64,000 bases of DNA from Manihot esculenta (Eukaryota; Streptophyta; Magnoliopsida; Malpighiales; Euphorbiaceae), in contig NC_035164.2 of the NCBI RefSeq assembly GCF_001659605.2, forward strand, positions 16,485,393 through 16,549,392, read 5' to 3'. Below are positions 23,401 through 35,400 of this stretch, one piece after another. Below the pieces are notes generated by a model. It saw only the letters and a program-made list of their open reading frames with translations. It ran no database searches and was not told where the DNA came from. Each line of letters begins with the position of its first letter. Within the stretch, counting starts at the first letter, position 1. Made by a program: the position numbers and the translations under genes.

Positions 23401-26400
23401 AGCTATACTGATGGTGTCTTTGTTATCACAGTACAAAAATATTGTCTTTCTCCAACAGTTTCAATTTCTCCAACAATCTTTGCAACCATAGGAGTTCACA
23501 AACATCTTGTGCCATCGCTCTATACTCAGCTTCAACACTTGATCCAATAACAACACTTTGCTTCTTGCTTCTCCAAGTGACAAAGGTTTTCTTCCACAAG
23601 TGTGCACTAACTAGTAGTCGACCTCCTATCGTCAAGGGACTCGGCCCAATCTACATCTGTGAACGCGACAACCGTGTTTAGAGAATGGGAGACCTTTTCC
23701 AGGAGTAGACTTCAAGTATCGAAAAATACAAAAAACACTTTGCATGTGAGGCTCATCGGGATTATGCATAAATTGACTATATCTGATAGAGTATGTGAAA
23801 AATAAATCAGTCTGCCTATCAACCTCTGATATTTGCCAATATTCACTTATTCACCAATCCTTGCTTATAGCTTGTGATTGCTCTTAATGGGAGTTTCGGC
23901 TGGTTTGTAGTCTAACATGCCAGTTTCTTCTAAAAGATTTAGAATGTATTTTCTTTGATAAATACAGATTTCCTTCTTTAATTTGGCAACCTTGATTTCT
24001 AGGAAATATTAAAATTTTCTATATTTTTAATTTTGAACTCCTGAACCAAAAGTTTTTTCAGTCGAGTCATCTCTTCAATGTCATCCCCTATCATTATTAT
24101 ATCATCAACATAGACTATGAAAAGAGTAATTTTACTCTTCTCATGTTTGATAAATAGAGTATGGTCAGTATTGCGCTGTTGATAGTCAAAGGAAACCATA
24201 GCTCTATTGAATCGATCAAACTAAGCTCTTAGTTACCGTTTCAATACATACAAAGCATTCTTTAACCTACACGCCTTTTATTGTGCTTTTTCATAAGCAA
24301 ATGCAGTAAGGATTTCCATGTACACTTCCTCTTCTAAGTCTCCGTGTAAGAGTGCATTTTTCACATCAAATTGTTGTAGGTCCTAGTCAAAATTGGCAGC
24401 GCAAGATAGCAATACTCTGATTGAGTTTATTTTGGCAACATGAGCAAATGTCCCCTGCTAATCCACTCCATAAGTTTGAGTGTATCCCTTGGCAGCTAGT
24501 CTAGCCTTGAATTTTTCAATTGATCAATCTACTTTGTGTTTCACGGTGAATATCCATTTGTAGCCGACTGGTTTTTTTTTTTTTTTTTTTTCAGATGGAA
24601 GAGACCAACTTTCAGGTTGTATTTTTAGCTAAAGCTTTCATTTCTTCAATTATTGCTCTCTTCCACTTAGAATCTTTGAGAGCTTCCTGCAATCCTATGG
24701 GAAAGACACAGAATAAATAGATAAGGCAAAGGCTCTATAGGATAGAGACAGAATTATAAGAGAGAAAGTTAGAAATAGAGTATTTTGTATAAGACCTAAC
24801 TCTTTTTCTTTTAAACAATTGATTTATTTAGATTATCAATAGGTTGAAGGGTTAGAGATGACTCACCAGATGGAGAAGTGGAAGATTTATGACACTGAGT
24901 GGGCTGCACAATGGCTTTTTCTGCTTCTGCTCGTCTCTTTTTTAGTATTTCTTTAAATCTAATTTATCCAAACATGCAATTATCTTTTTCTGATCACCAT
25001 AGGACTAGAACTCATTTCATCTCTCTCATTGTCCTCCCTTGAAGATGTGTTGGGGTAGTACTGAAGTAAAGTTCAGTCTCTCTAAATGTAACATTCACAC
25101 TGATAAAGTATTTTTTAGATGGAGGGTGGTAACACTTGTAACTCTTCTGTATAGGAGAGTACCCAATAAATACACATTTAAGGGCCCTAAGAGCTTTGAG
25201 ATACATTTTATCAATGAGATAAGCTGCGATAAGACTGCATCTCCCCAATAGATTTATGAATGATTCATGGAGAAAATGAGAGATTTGGCTACTTACAACA
25301 GATAACTATTTTTTCTTTCAGCAAAACCATTTTTGGCACTAGTGTAAGGACAACTAATTTGATGTAGTATCCTATTAGACTCCAGATAAGCAAAGAAACA
25401 ACTATCCATATACTCTGTGCCATTATCTGTTCTCAAAACTTTTATCCTAACATCAAATTGATTATAAACCATCTTGTGAAAAGATTGAAAGCAAGAAAAT
25501 ACTTTATTTTGTCTTTATCAAATAAATCCAAGTCGAGTGCAACAACCAATAAAAGTAACAAAACAACGATTACCAGATAGTGAGACAGTCTGAGTAGGTC
25601 CCCAAACATCAAAATGGATAGTTTCAAAAGGGATCGTACTCCTATTGTTACTTGAGAGATAAGAGGTTTGTACATGCGTAGTATAATCGCAAGCTTCACA
25701 AAATAAAGAACCAAATCTAGTCTTGAAAAATAAGTCGGGATAAAGTTTTTCTAAAATATAGAAGGATGAATATCCTAATCGTTTGTCACTTGTATTGTTG
25801 CCTAGTTGACATTCATATTTTTTCCAAAAAAGGCCTGAGATGAACTAAAACTCGGAGTTCCCTTCCAATATATATAAGCCATCATGCAGTCTACCATTGT
25901 CAATCTTCTTTTCGGTTTCAAAATCCAGAATAAGATAATGATCAGGAAAAAATTCAATTTTACAGTTAAGGGTCTTGGTAAGAGCACTGACTGATACAAG
26001 ATTAACGGTAAAATGAAGAACATGGAAAACAGTGGATAGCTTAATATTTGGAGTACAATCAACAGAACTGGTTTAAGAGATAGTGGTGGAAGAGCCATCG
26101 ACTATTCTGATAGTATCCTTGTTTAGACATGGAAGGTAATTAAGGAAGCCTTTAGAAGATCCCGTCATATGTCTATTTGCACTAGAATCAATAATCCATA
26201 AAACTACCAAGAGACAGCATTATGAGAAGCACTTACATTACCCTCACTAGTTACTTTCATGTTTGCTATGCTCAAACTAGGAAACAATAATAAAATAATA
26301 GATCTAAACAAAGGAGGAGGCTGCCCAAATAAAGAACTTATAAAATAACCCAATAGAAGTTGCAAACACCAAGAAAATCTAACTTAACACCAAGACGACC

Positions 26401-29400
26401 AAGAAGCAGTAGGAAGTGGTCGGAAATAGGCCGGGAAAACACCAACGACACCTGAGGAGAAAGATCTGGAGGAAATAGAAGCTCACGCGCCACTGTGCTA
26501 GCGCGTGAGGCTCATGCGCTCGGAGATCCGGAGCTAGAAGTCGAGGATAGGCTGGCGACACTCCGGCGACTCTACTGGCAGTGGCGGTGAGGCAAGAGGA
26601 GACCACTAGATGCGCTAGTAGCAATTAGGGAGTTAGGGTAGGGTTCCAAAACTCTAAAATTGAAATTGACCCAAACTAAAACTCTAAAATCGAAATTGAC
26701 CCAAATTAAAACCTAAAAACAGGTTTAAGGCTCTGATACCATAAAGAATTTTGGGAGAAATTTTTTATTCTATTCCAATGTAATTGATCATAAAAGGTTT
26801 GGTTATTTATACACAAAGAATTAATCTAATTAGGAGTATTTACAATACACCTAATTAGGAATATTTACAATAAAGGTAGAAAATAAAATCCCTATAATTA
26901 AGCATAATTATAGGGATCTTCTACATTGGTCAACAATAAGCATATGCAATTTACCGTTGCCAATCTTCTTCTCGATTTGAAGGTCCTGAATAACACAATG
27001 ATCAGGAACAATTCAATTTTACAATTAAGGATTTTGATAAGATCACTAACAGACAAAAGATTGATAAGAAAATGAGGAATATGAAGAACAAAAGAGAGCA
27101 TAATATTGGGAGCACAAATAATAGAACCTGTCTCGTATATAGGGCTAAAGGAGCCATTAGTTATTTGAACACTATCTTGGTTTGAACATGGAGAGTGTTA
27201 TAGGTTATAGGAAGTAAATATGTTAATATGTTAATATAGGAAGTAAATATTGATAGATGAGTTAGTTACTTAATCTTAGGGATTGTATAATCATAGGCTT
27301 GATTTTCCTTCCTGTTTAGATACCGTCTCTCATGTATAAATAAGTTGTAGTATATGTGGATGATATCGTTATCACAGGAAGTGATATTGCTGGCGTCACA
27401 TCCCTAAAATAATTTCTTACACAGTTTCATATAAAAGATTTGGGTTCATTGAAATATTTCTTGGGAATCGAAGTTATGCGGTGTAAGAAAGGCATCTTCT
27501 TGTCTCAAAGAAAACATGTTCTTGATTTGTTAGCAGAAACAGGAAAATTGGGTGCCAAGCCTTGTAGTGCCTCAATGACCCCTAACCTTCAACTTACCAC
27601 AGAAGATAGTGAGCCATTTGCAGATCCTGAAAGGTATAAAAGATTAGTTGGCAAGTTGAATTATTTGACGGTAACTCGTCCTGATATTGCATATTCAGTA
27701 AGTGTGGTAAGTCAGTTTATGTCCTCTCCTACTGTTGCTCAGTGGGATGCTTTGAGACAGATTCTTTGTTACTTTAAAGGGGCCCCAGGGCGAGGGCTAT
27801 TCTATGGCAACTATGGGCACTCAAATATTGAATGCTTTTCTGATACTGATTGGGCAGGCTTGAAGGTTGATAGGAGGTCAACTACTGGGTATTGTGTTTT
27901 TGTGGGAGGTAACTTGGTCTCATGGAAAAGTAAGAAGCAAAATGTGGTCTCCCGTTCTAGTGCTGAATTTGAATATCGAGCCATGGCACAAGCCATTTAT
28001 GAAGTCTTGTGGGTACGTCAACTATTAGAAGAAGTTGGGTTCACAAATTCGGTACCTGCTAAGTTGTGGTGTGATAATCAAGCAGCTATCCACATTGCCT
28101 CCAATCCAGTATTTCACGAAAGGACTAAACACATCGAGATTGATTGTCATTTTGTTCGTGAAAATGTCCAACAAAAGATAATATCAACAGGACATATCCG
28201 AACTGGAGAACAATTAGGAGATATCTTTACTAAAGCTCTAAATGGAACTCGAGTTGATTATATATGTAACAAGTTGGGCATGATTAACATTTATGCTCCA
28301 ACTTGAGGGGAAGTGTTATAGGTTATAGGAAGTAAATATGTTAATATAGAAAGTAAATATTGATGGATGAGTTAGTTACTTAATCTTAGGGATTGTATAA
28401 TCATAGGCTTGATTTGCCTGTTTAGATACCGTCTCTCATGTATAAATAGGTTGTAATCTCTATTGTGATATACAAAAAATATTATTTTTCTACAGAGAGA
28501 AATTAACAAAGTCCTTTGACGAGTCTATCATGTGTCTATTCGCGTAAGAATCAATTCAAGGAAGCAAGATAGGAAGTGGGAGCATTACCTGACTTCACGA
28601 AGAAGAGTCAGGGTGAGATAGTAAGCGCTTAAGACTCGGAATTTCATAAGAGGAAAGGATCTTAGTAGAGGTAGCTCCTTGGGTGGAGGAGCTTGTTGAC
28701 TCCTTGGGTTGTTCCTCTATTGCATCTGCTAAATTTGCTTGAGGCTTTATATTGCTCCGTTTTCCCCCGCGACCCTTTATAAGATGCCCATGCAACTTTA
28801 ACAAGTCTCTTTGTTACGCCTTAACTTCCCATAATAATCACAATGCAAGTGATCTTTCTCAGAAGAAGTGGCTTTTGGCGGTTCGAAATTAGCAATCATC
28901 CCAGCTTTTTTGACTGGTGCACTGTAGGTGTAGAGCATGACATTCCTACTTTCTTTCTGTTGAACATATGTATAAGCTTGTTCTAGAGGAGGAAAAGGAT
29001 CTTTACTGAGTACATGAACCCTAATAGGGTCATATTCAATGTTCAAGCCAGTCAAAGAGTAGACACGCTCCTTCTCAAGCAATTTCTGAAACTCGACTGC
29101 ATCCTCGATAAAGCCTGTTTGAAAGTGTTGATAGTAATCAAGTTCTTGCCACAATCCATACAAGTTTAAAAAAATATTGAGAGACTGACATTTCTCCTTA
29201 GTGCTGTGGATCTTGTTTCAAATCTCAAAAAAGCTAGGCATCATTCCCCATTTTGGAATATGTTAATGAAAGTGCTATTTATATCGTAGCAGTATCCATT
29301 AACAAATAATACTTAGAAATTTGGGGTATCATAAAATTGAGTCGTCATGGCATAACAAGAGAAATTTCTGAATCCCACTGATTAAAGGTTGGATCTATGT

Positions 29401-32400
29401 TATTTTGCTGCCTTTTATTATCATCCCACTGATTAAAGATTGGATCTATGTTATTTTGCTGCTTTTTATTACTATTGATATAACACTACAATCCTCTAGC
29501 CCTAGTGAACAACAAACTGGATCTTGACCAAGTAAGATAATATTTCTATCAAGTTTTACAGAACTAATTTATAGGAAAGGATTATCAGAAATAGAAACAG
29601 AGACCTTTTTTTTCTTTTGCCATGATGGGAATATAAAGAGCAGAAATAGGACAAAAAAGGACACAAAAAATAGTACTGAACTAGGGAAACAAAGGCTGCC
29701 TATACCAATTAAATACCTAACCAACCCCCAACAAAGCAAGAAACAACAACAAAAGGCATGAAACAAAAGCCCAGAGTCAACGACAATGGACAAATGTGAA
29801 GTTCTTTGTCAAAAATAGCGTCATGTGCCAGAAATGGATGGCGTGTGAGGTACACGCATCGACAGAGGTCTCACTGGAGACTGGCGGCTGGGCAGCGGGG
29901 AGGCTGTGACCTTGTTGGAAGTGGCAAATGAAAGAAAACACGCCTAGGTAGGAGAGCACTAAATTTGGTTGTCTAGAGTTTTGAAAATTCAAAATTGAAT
30001 TATAACCCTAAACCATGCTTATGCTCTAATACCATGACGAATTTCAGGATAAATTTTCAGTGTCTATTTCAATTGAATTGATCTTTACAAGATTTGGGTA
30101 TTTATACAAAAAGAACACACCTAATTAGGAATATTTACAATAAAAGAAAATAAAATCTCTACAATTAAGGCTAATTAGGATCTACAAAGTCTTCCTAAAC
30201 AATGGCTGTAATTTGCCTAATTAGGATAGAGAATCACGTTTGTCAACACATTGTATTTAGTAATCTGCTGAGATAAAAGTTTTAGGATCATTGTGTTGGG
30301 ATGAAATTAGAGGTCTTCATTCGGTTTAAAGTTATCATACCATGACAAACATATTTACATGACTTAGTTTGTAGTTCCATAGAGTATCCTTCAGTTGTGA
30401 TTGTTTCACTGTAAAAAATGCACCCTTAGTTTGGTGCTTTCCACTTTTTTTTAAAAAAAATTGTTTTTTTTAAATATTCTTTTGGGAAAGTTACTACTTA
30501 GCCTCTACAGTTGAGAAAACTTGTTAGTTTCTCGATTTTGAAAAAATATATGAAAAATCCTTAAGGTTTAAAAAATCTATTAATTAGTCGCTACTGTTAG
30601 ATTAACACTAAAGAGAGAGAAAATTTTCCTTCCAAAATTACTTCTCTTTATTAAGTGAATAATTAAAATAATTGAGAGCATTTTAGATTTTAAATAAATG
30701 GAGGGACTAACTAGTACTTTTTGATATCTCAAGGATGTTTTAATGTACTTTTCCAAAGAAATCAACTAATAAGTTTTTTCATATTATAAGGACTAAATAA
30801 TATTTTTTTTTCCTTTTTCTTTTTGTTGTTTCATTTTAGTTCCTGTAGTTTTCACCTATTGTCAATCCATAATGGCATTAAAAAGATGTCATATGGTGCC
30901 TTTATGACGTCAAAATAGCATTCAGTTTGAGTATTGTTCATGTCATCACATCACCATGTCAAAAAGGCAATGAAGCAATCATGGATAAAAACTATAGGTA
31001 CTAAATGGTAATGAATATAAATACTTCCTCTGATCCATTAATGTAGGCTTATTTTTCTTTTCTATCCATTTCAAATTATTGCTACTTTCCTTTTTAAGAT
31101 GGTAGTTTATTCTTTATCTTACTAATATGCCCCTATTAAATATGCATCAAAAAAATAAATTTTATTAGTTCCAAGAATAATTTAGCAACACGAGTTATTT
31201 AACCTTTTCAACAGAGCAATACAAGTGAAAGGCATTAGAAAAAGACCAACGTTTATTCCTTTAACTATATTAACTATATTTTCTTAATTCATGTACAAGT
31301 AGAAGTAAATTTATCTTTGTGGGATGGAGGCAATTACAAGAGAAAATAATAAAAAGCTCCCAAACGAGTTTGTGAACTTTACACTTCTGTGAAGCTAGAG
31401 GTGTATGATGCTGTATTATTTTAGTATGCAAAAACTAAAATATGCAACGAAAGACTTGAATAAATAAGGACAAAAGCAAATAACTAAATGATTTGTGGAG
31501 GTGGAAGTTCATGTTATGCAAGATATGAATTTGAAATGAATTTTCTTTTCTTGAGGTATTTCTTCAATGAGTTCTTATTGTAGACACTACATGATTAAGG
31601 CTTTATTCATTTATATTGGAATGTGAATTACCTGAAAGGTTGAAACTGTCAATGTTAGTTTCTCAATATGTTTATAATTTATGGGTTAGGCGATGTCAGT
31701 TTCTCAAATATGTTTCTAATTTATGGGTTAGGTGGTTGTGGTGCTTGTGTTGTGCTGCTCTCAAAGTATGATCCACTGCATGAACATATTGAGGATTTTA
31801 CGATATGTTCATGTCTCACACTTCTCTGCAGTATAAATGGATGTTCAATTACAACAACTGAAGGCCTTGGTAATAGCAAAGATGGGTTCCACTCAATTCA
31901 CCAAAGGTTCACCGGATTCCATGCCTCTCAATGTGGCTTTTGTACTCCTGGAATGTGCATTTCTCTCTTTGGGGCCCTTGTTAATGCTGAAAAAACTGAT
32001 AGACCAGAACCATCTCCAGGATTCTCCAAGCTGACAGTTATTGAAGCCGAAAAGGCTATTGCAGGAAACCTTTGTCGGTGTACTGGATATCGACCAATTG
32101 CTGATGCATGCAAAAGTTTTGCATCTGATGTTGATATGGAGGATTTAGGATTTAACTCTTTCTGGAAGAAGAAAGAGAGTCAGGAAGTAAAGATAAGTAG
32201 GTTACCTTTCTATAACCGTAAGAATGAGATTTGTACTTTCCCTAAGCTTTTGAAAAGGGAACTAAAATCTTCCTTGCCTTTGGAATCTAAAAGATTCTCT
32301 TGGTACAAACCTGCTAGCATTGAGGAGCTTCAGAGCTTATTGGAAACCACTGATGCCAACAATGGAGTCCAGATGAAAATAGTGGTTGGTAACACAGGCA

Positions 32401-35400
32401 TGGGTTACTATAAGGAACTAGAACACTATGACAAATACTTTGATCTCACACATATTCCTGAGCTCTCACACATTAGGAGGGATCATTCAGGGATTGAAAT
32501 TGGGGCAGCTTTGGCAATTTCTAAAGCTATCAAAGGTTTGAAGGAAGAGTGGAAAGGTGAATTTTTCTCAGGACGGAAGGTGGTCTTCAAAAAAATTGCA
32601 CTTCATATGGAGAAAATCGCTGCTGAATTTATTCGAAATACAGGCAGTATTGGGGGAAATTTGGTGATGGCGCAGAGAAAACATTTTCCTTCAGATATTG
32701 TTACAATACTTCTTGCAGCTGGTTCATTGGTTGAAATAATAAATGGTACCATGCATGAGAAGCTTACGTTGGAGGAGTTTTTGGCAAGGCCTCCATTTGA
32801 TTCCAAAAGTATACTCATAAATGTTAAAATCCCAAATTGTGAATCAGTGGAGAATATATCTCCTGACAGAAATAGTAAGCTATTATTTGAAACCTATCGT
32901 GCCTCACCTCGGCCCCTTGGAAATGCTTTGTCCTATTTGAATGCTGCTTTCTTGGCTGAGGTTTCCCCCTCAAAATCATCTGCTGGAATCATGTTAAATA
33001 GATGTCAGTTGGCTTTTGGTGGTTTTGGCACCAAACAAGCAATGAGAGCAAGGAAAGTTGAGGAATTTCTGGCCGGAAAACTGTTAACAATTGATATTCT
33101 GTATGAAGCTATTAAATTAGTAAAAGCTACTGTAATACCTGAAGATGGGACTAGAAATACAGCATATAGGTCAAGCTTGGCTGTTGGTTTTCTTTTTGAC
33201 TTTCTTAACCCCTTAATAAATACCATTTGTAATGGTTCAGTGGAAAGATCTATTGGCTCTTTGATGTTAAAAGATGGAAAGTCAAGACAGAATTATGACT
33301 GGCCAGACCATGTTAAATTCCCTACCTTACTATCATCAGCAAGGCAAGTGGTCCAAATAAACAAAGACTATCATCCCATTGGTGAGCCAGTAACAAAATC
33401 GGGAGCTGCTCTTCAAGCTTCTGGTTTGTATCTTTTCTTATAATCTATAATTCCTATTTATACACAGTTAGTGTCACTTTTTATGTTTTGCTACTATATG
33501 TTATTGTAGATTTTAACTGTTCCTTTTGAGGTTTGTGTTCTGGAAATTTTCCACTTGGTTATCTTTCATCCCTTTTTTTGGAACTTACCTTCACATTGAA
33601 GTATAATAACTTTAATAGGTCATTTCTTTCTGTTTGTTTGTACAAGCAAAGATCATAATTCACAAAAATTTTCCTTGAGAAGTCCCTTTCTCCAATGAGG
33701 AAAACATCAAATTGAATAAATCAGATAGTTGGGTTTTCCCACTTTGATATGGTCAGTGACCGACACTTTCCTGTTCCTGCTAAAGAATTTTGCTGGTTTA
33801 ATCTACCCTAATTTGAAATTTCTTCATTGGTTCATAGCGGAAACTACCAGTGATATTTTACTTACTTTGAAACAAATTATATAGGGGAAGCTGTTTATGT
33901 GGATGACGTTCCCTCTCCTAGAGATTGTCTACATGGAGCATTCATTTATAGCAAAAAGCCTTTTGCAAGGGTAAAGGGTATTAAATTCAATTCTAAATCT
34001 CCCCCAGATGGAGTCATTGCACTTATTTCCTTCAAAGACATTCCAAATGGTGGGGAGAACATAGGTGCTAAGACCATTTTTGGTCCTGATCCTTTGTTTG
34101 CTGATGAGTTCACTCGGTGTTCAGGAGACCGACTTGCTCTTGTGGTAATTTGTTTCCTCATTCTTGTTTGGCGACTTCTACTGCATTTTTTTTTATTTGC
34201 ATGGGATTAATAAAATAAGCAACTGATTGGATTGGCAAGTATTCTTTTTTCCTATTCCTAATCTAACATATGAAATGATTTTTGTAGCTTGCAGATTCAC
34301 AGAAACATGCAGATGTAGCATCAAACATTGCAGTGGTTGATTATGACTTGGAAAATCTGGAACCTCCCATTTTAACTGTTGAAGAGGCTATTAAGAGATC
34401 TAGCCTTTTTGAGGTCCCTTCTTTTATCTACCCCAAACAAATTGGTGACATATCAAAGGGAATGGCTGAAGCTGATCACAAGATTCTCTCTGCTGAGGTA
34501 ATTTTGAATTCTTCTTCCCTCACTTTCCTTTTCTCTATCAAGGAAAAAAAAGTATTCCTATCCTCTCGAATGCCCAACTGCAGGTCTACAAAATGAGCTC
34601 ATTGGTCTTAGTATAATCTTTCTGCATTAGGATGTTTGCACAATACTCACTGCCAACTTTCTGCTGAATTATGTCATCCAGATAAAACTCGGATCACAAT
34701 ATTATTTTTATTTGGAGAATCAAACTGCCCTTGCTATGCCTGATGAGGACAACTGCTTAGTGGTTTACAGTTCAACCCAATGCCCTGAATTTGCACATGC
34801 TGTTATTGCTAAATGTCTTGGGATTCCTGAACACAATGTGCGTGTAATTACAAGAAGGGTTGGAGGGGGCTTTGGTGGAAAGGCCATAAAAGCAATGCCT
34901 GTGAGTATCTTTCTGTTAAAACCAATAGTTTAGCATTTTATTTACTTGTTTATCAGAAAGATATATACGAGTACTTGATAAAATGCAGAGATCAGAATTG
35001 CATGCAAATTATCCATCCCAGGAACCATATAAGTGGCTCTATTAGTGGGTATTGTGTGGACTCATCTTGTTAGTAGCAATGCCCAAAATCTACCATCTTA
35101 AATTTTAGTTGGAATCTATTTAACTAATCAAATTAAAAATTTTAAATAATAATAATAATAATAATAATAAATATCTATATTATTTTCTAATCAATCAAAT
35201 GAAAGGAGAATTTGTGATTACAAAATATAAGTATGGGTATTTATGGAAGTCCCATTATTCCCCCTCCCTTCACACTTTTATATATATTATAGATATAGCT
35301 CATCAAAATGAATCTTGTACATCATATGCTAATAGATAGTGAAAGGTAGTTGAAATGATTATATATGTATGTATGTATGTACATTCAGCTAACTTAAAGA

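Larger units (their letters stand above)
22996..26935 (-). mobile_element. Copia retrotransposon B, complete outline, inserted in copia A
   Basis: LTRs 22996-23188 and 26742-26935 (193 and 194 bp) flank a 3.55 kb interior. The 5-bp target duplication ATAAG is perfect at 22991-22995 and 26936-26940, and copia A coding sequence continues on both sides, which proves insertion into A. The primer site GGCTCTGATACCA (26729-26741; minus TGGTATCAGAGCC) abuts the right LTR; the left LTR is preceded on the minus strand by GCAACTTGAGGGGGAG, a polypurine tract. The interior is old and broken, and most of gag appears to be missing. Confidence 0.92.
20925..30248 (-). mobile_element. Copia retrotransposon A in oxidase intron 1, interrupted by elements B and C
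   Basis: Left (3') LTR 20925-21130 and right (5') LTR 30035-30248 are diverged but alignable (both start TGA and end GTCAACA), with a primer site next to the right one. Internal pieces in order from the right: leader, gag (28595-29163), protease/pre-integrase start (26941-27190 and 28500-28594), then pre-integrase, integrase and RNase H remnants (21131-22995). Element C sits in the region just after gag and element B in the pre-integrase region. Without B and C the element would be about 4.1 kb. It is degraded, with many stops, and has an internal deletion joining integrase to RT. No perfect target duplication is visible at its ends (TTTAT left, CATTG right). It is the oldest layer of the nest. 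Confidence 0.85.

Noticed and set aside
26379..26624. 81-codon ORF on the minus strand in copia B
   Set aside because: Lies in the leader between primer site and coding remnants; composition-driven and no gag resemblance.
31020..31055. MITE end (ACTTCCTCTGATCCATTAATG)
   Set aside because: Only one end-like motif; no inverted partner or target duplication found within the intron.
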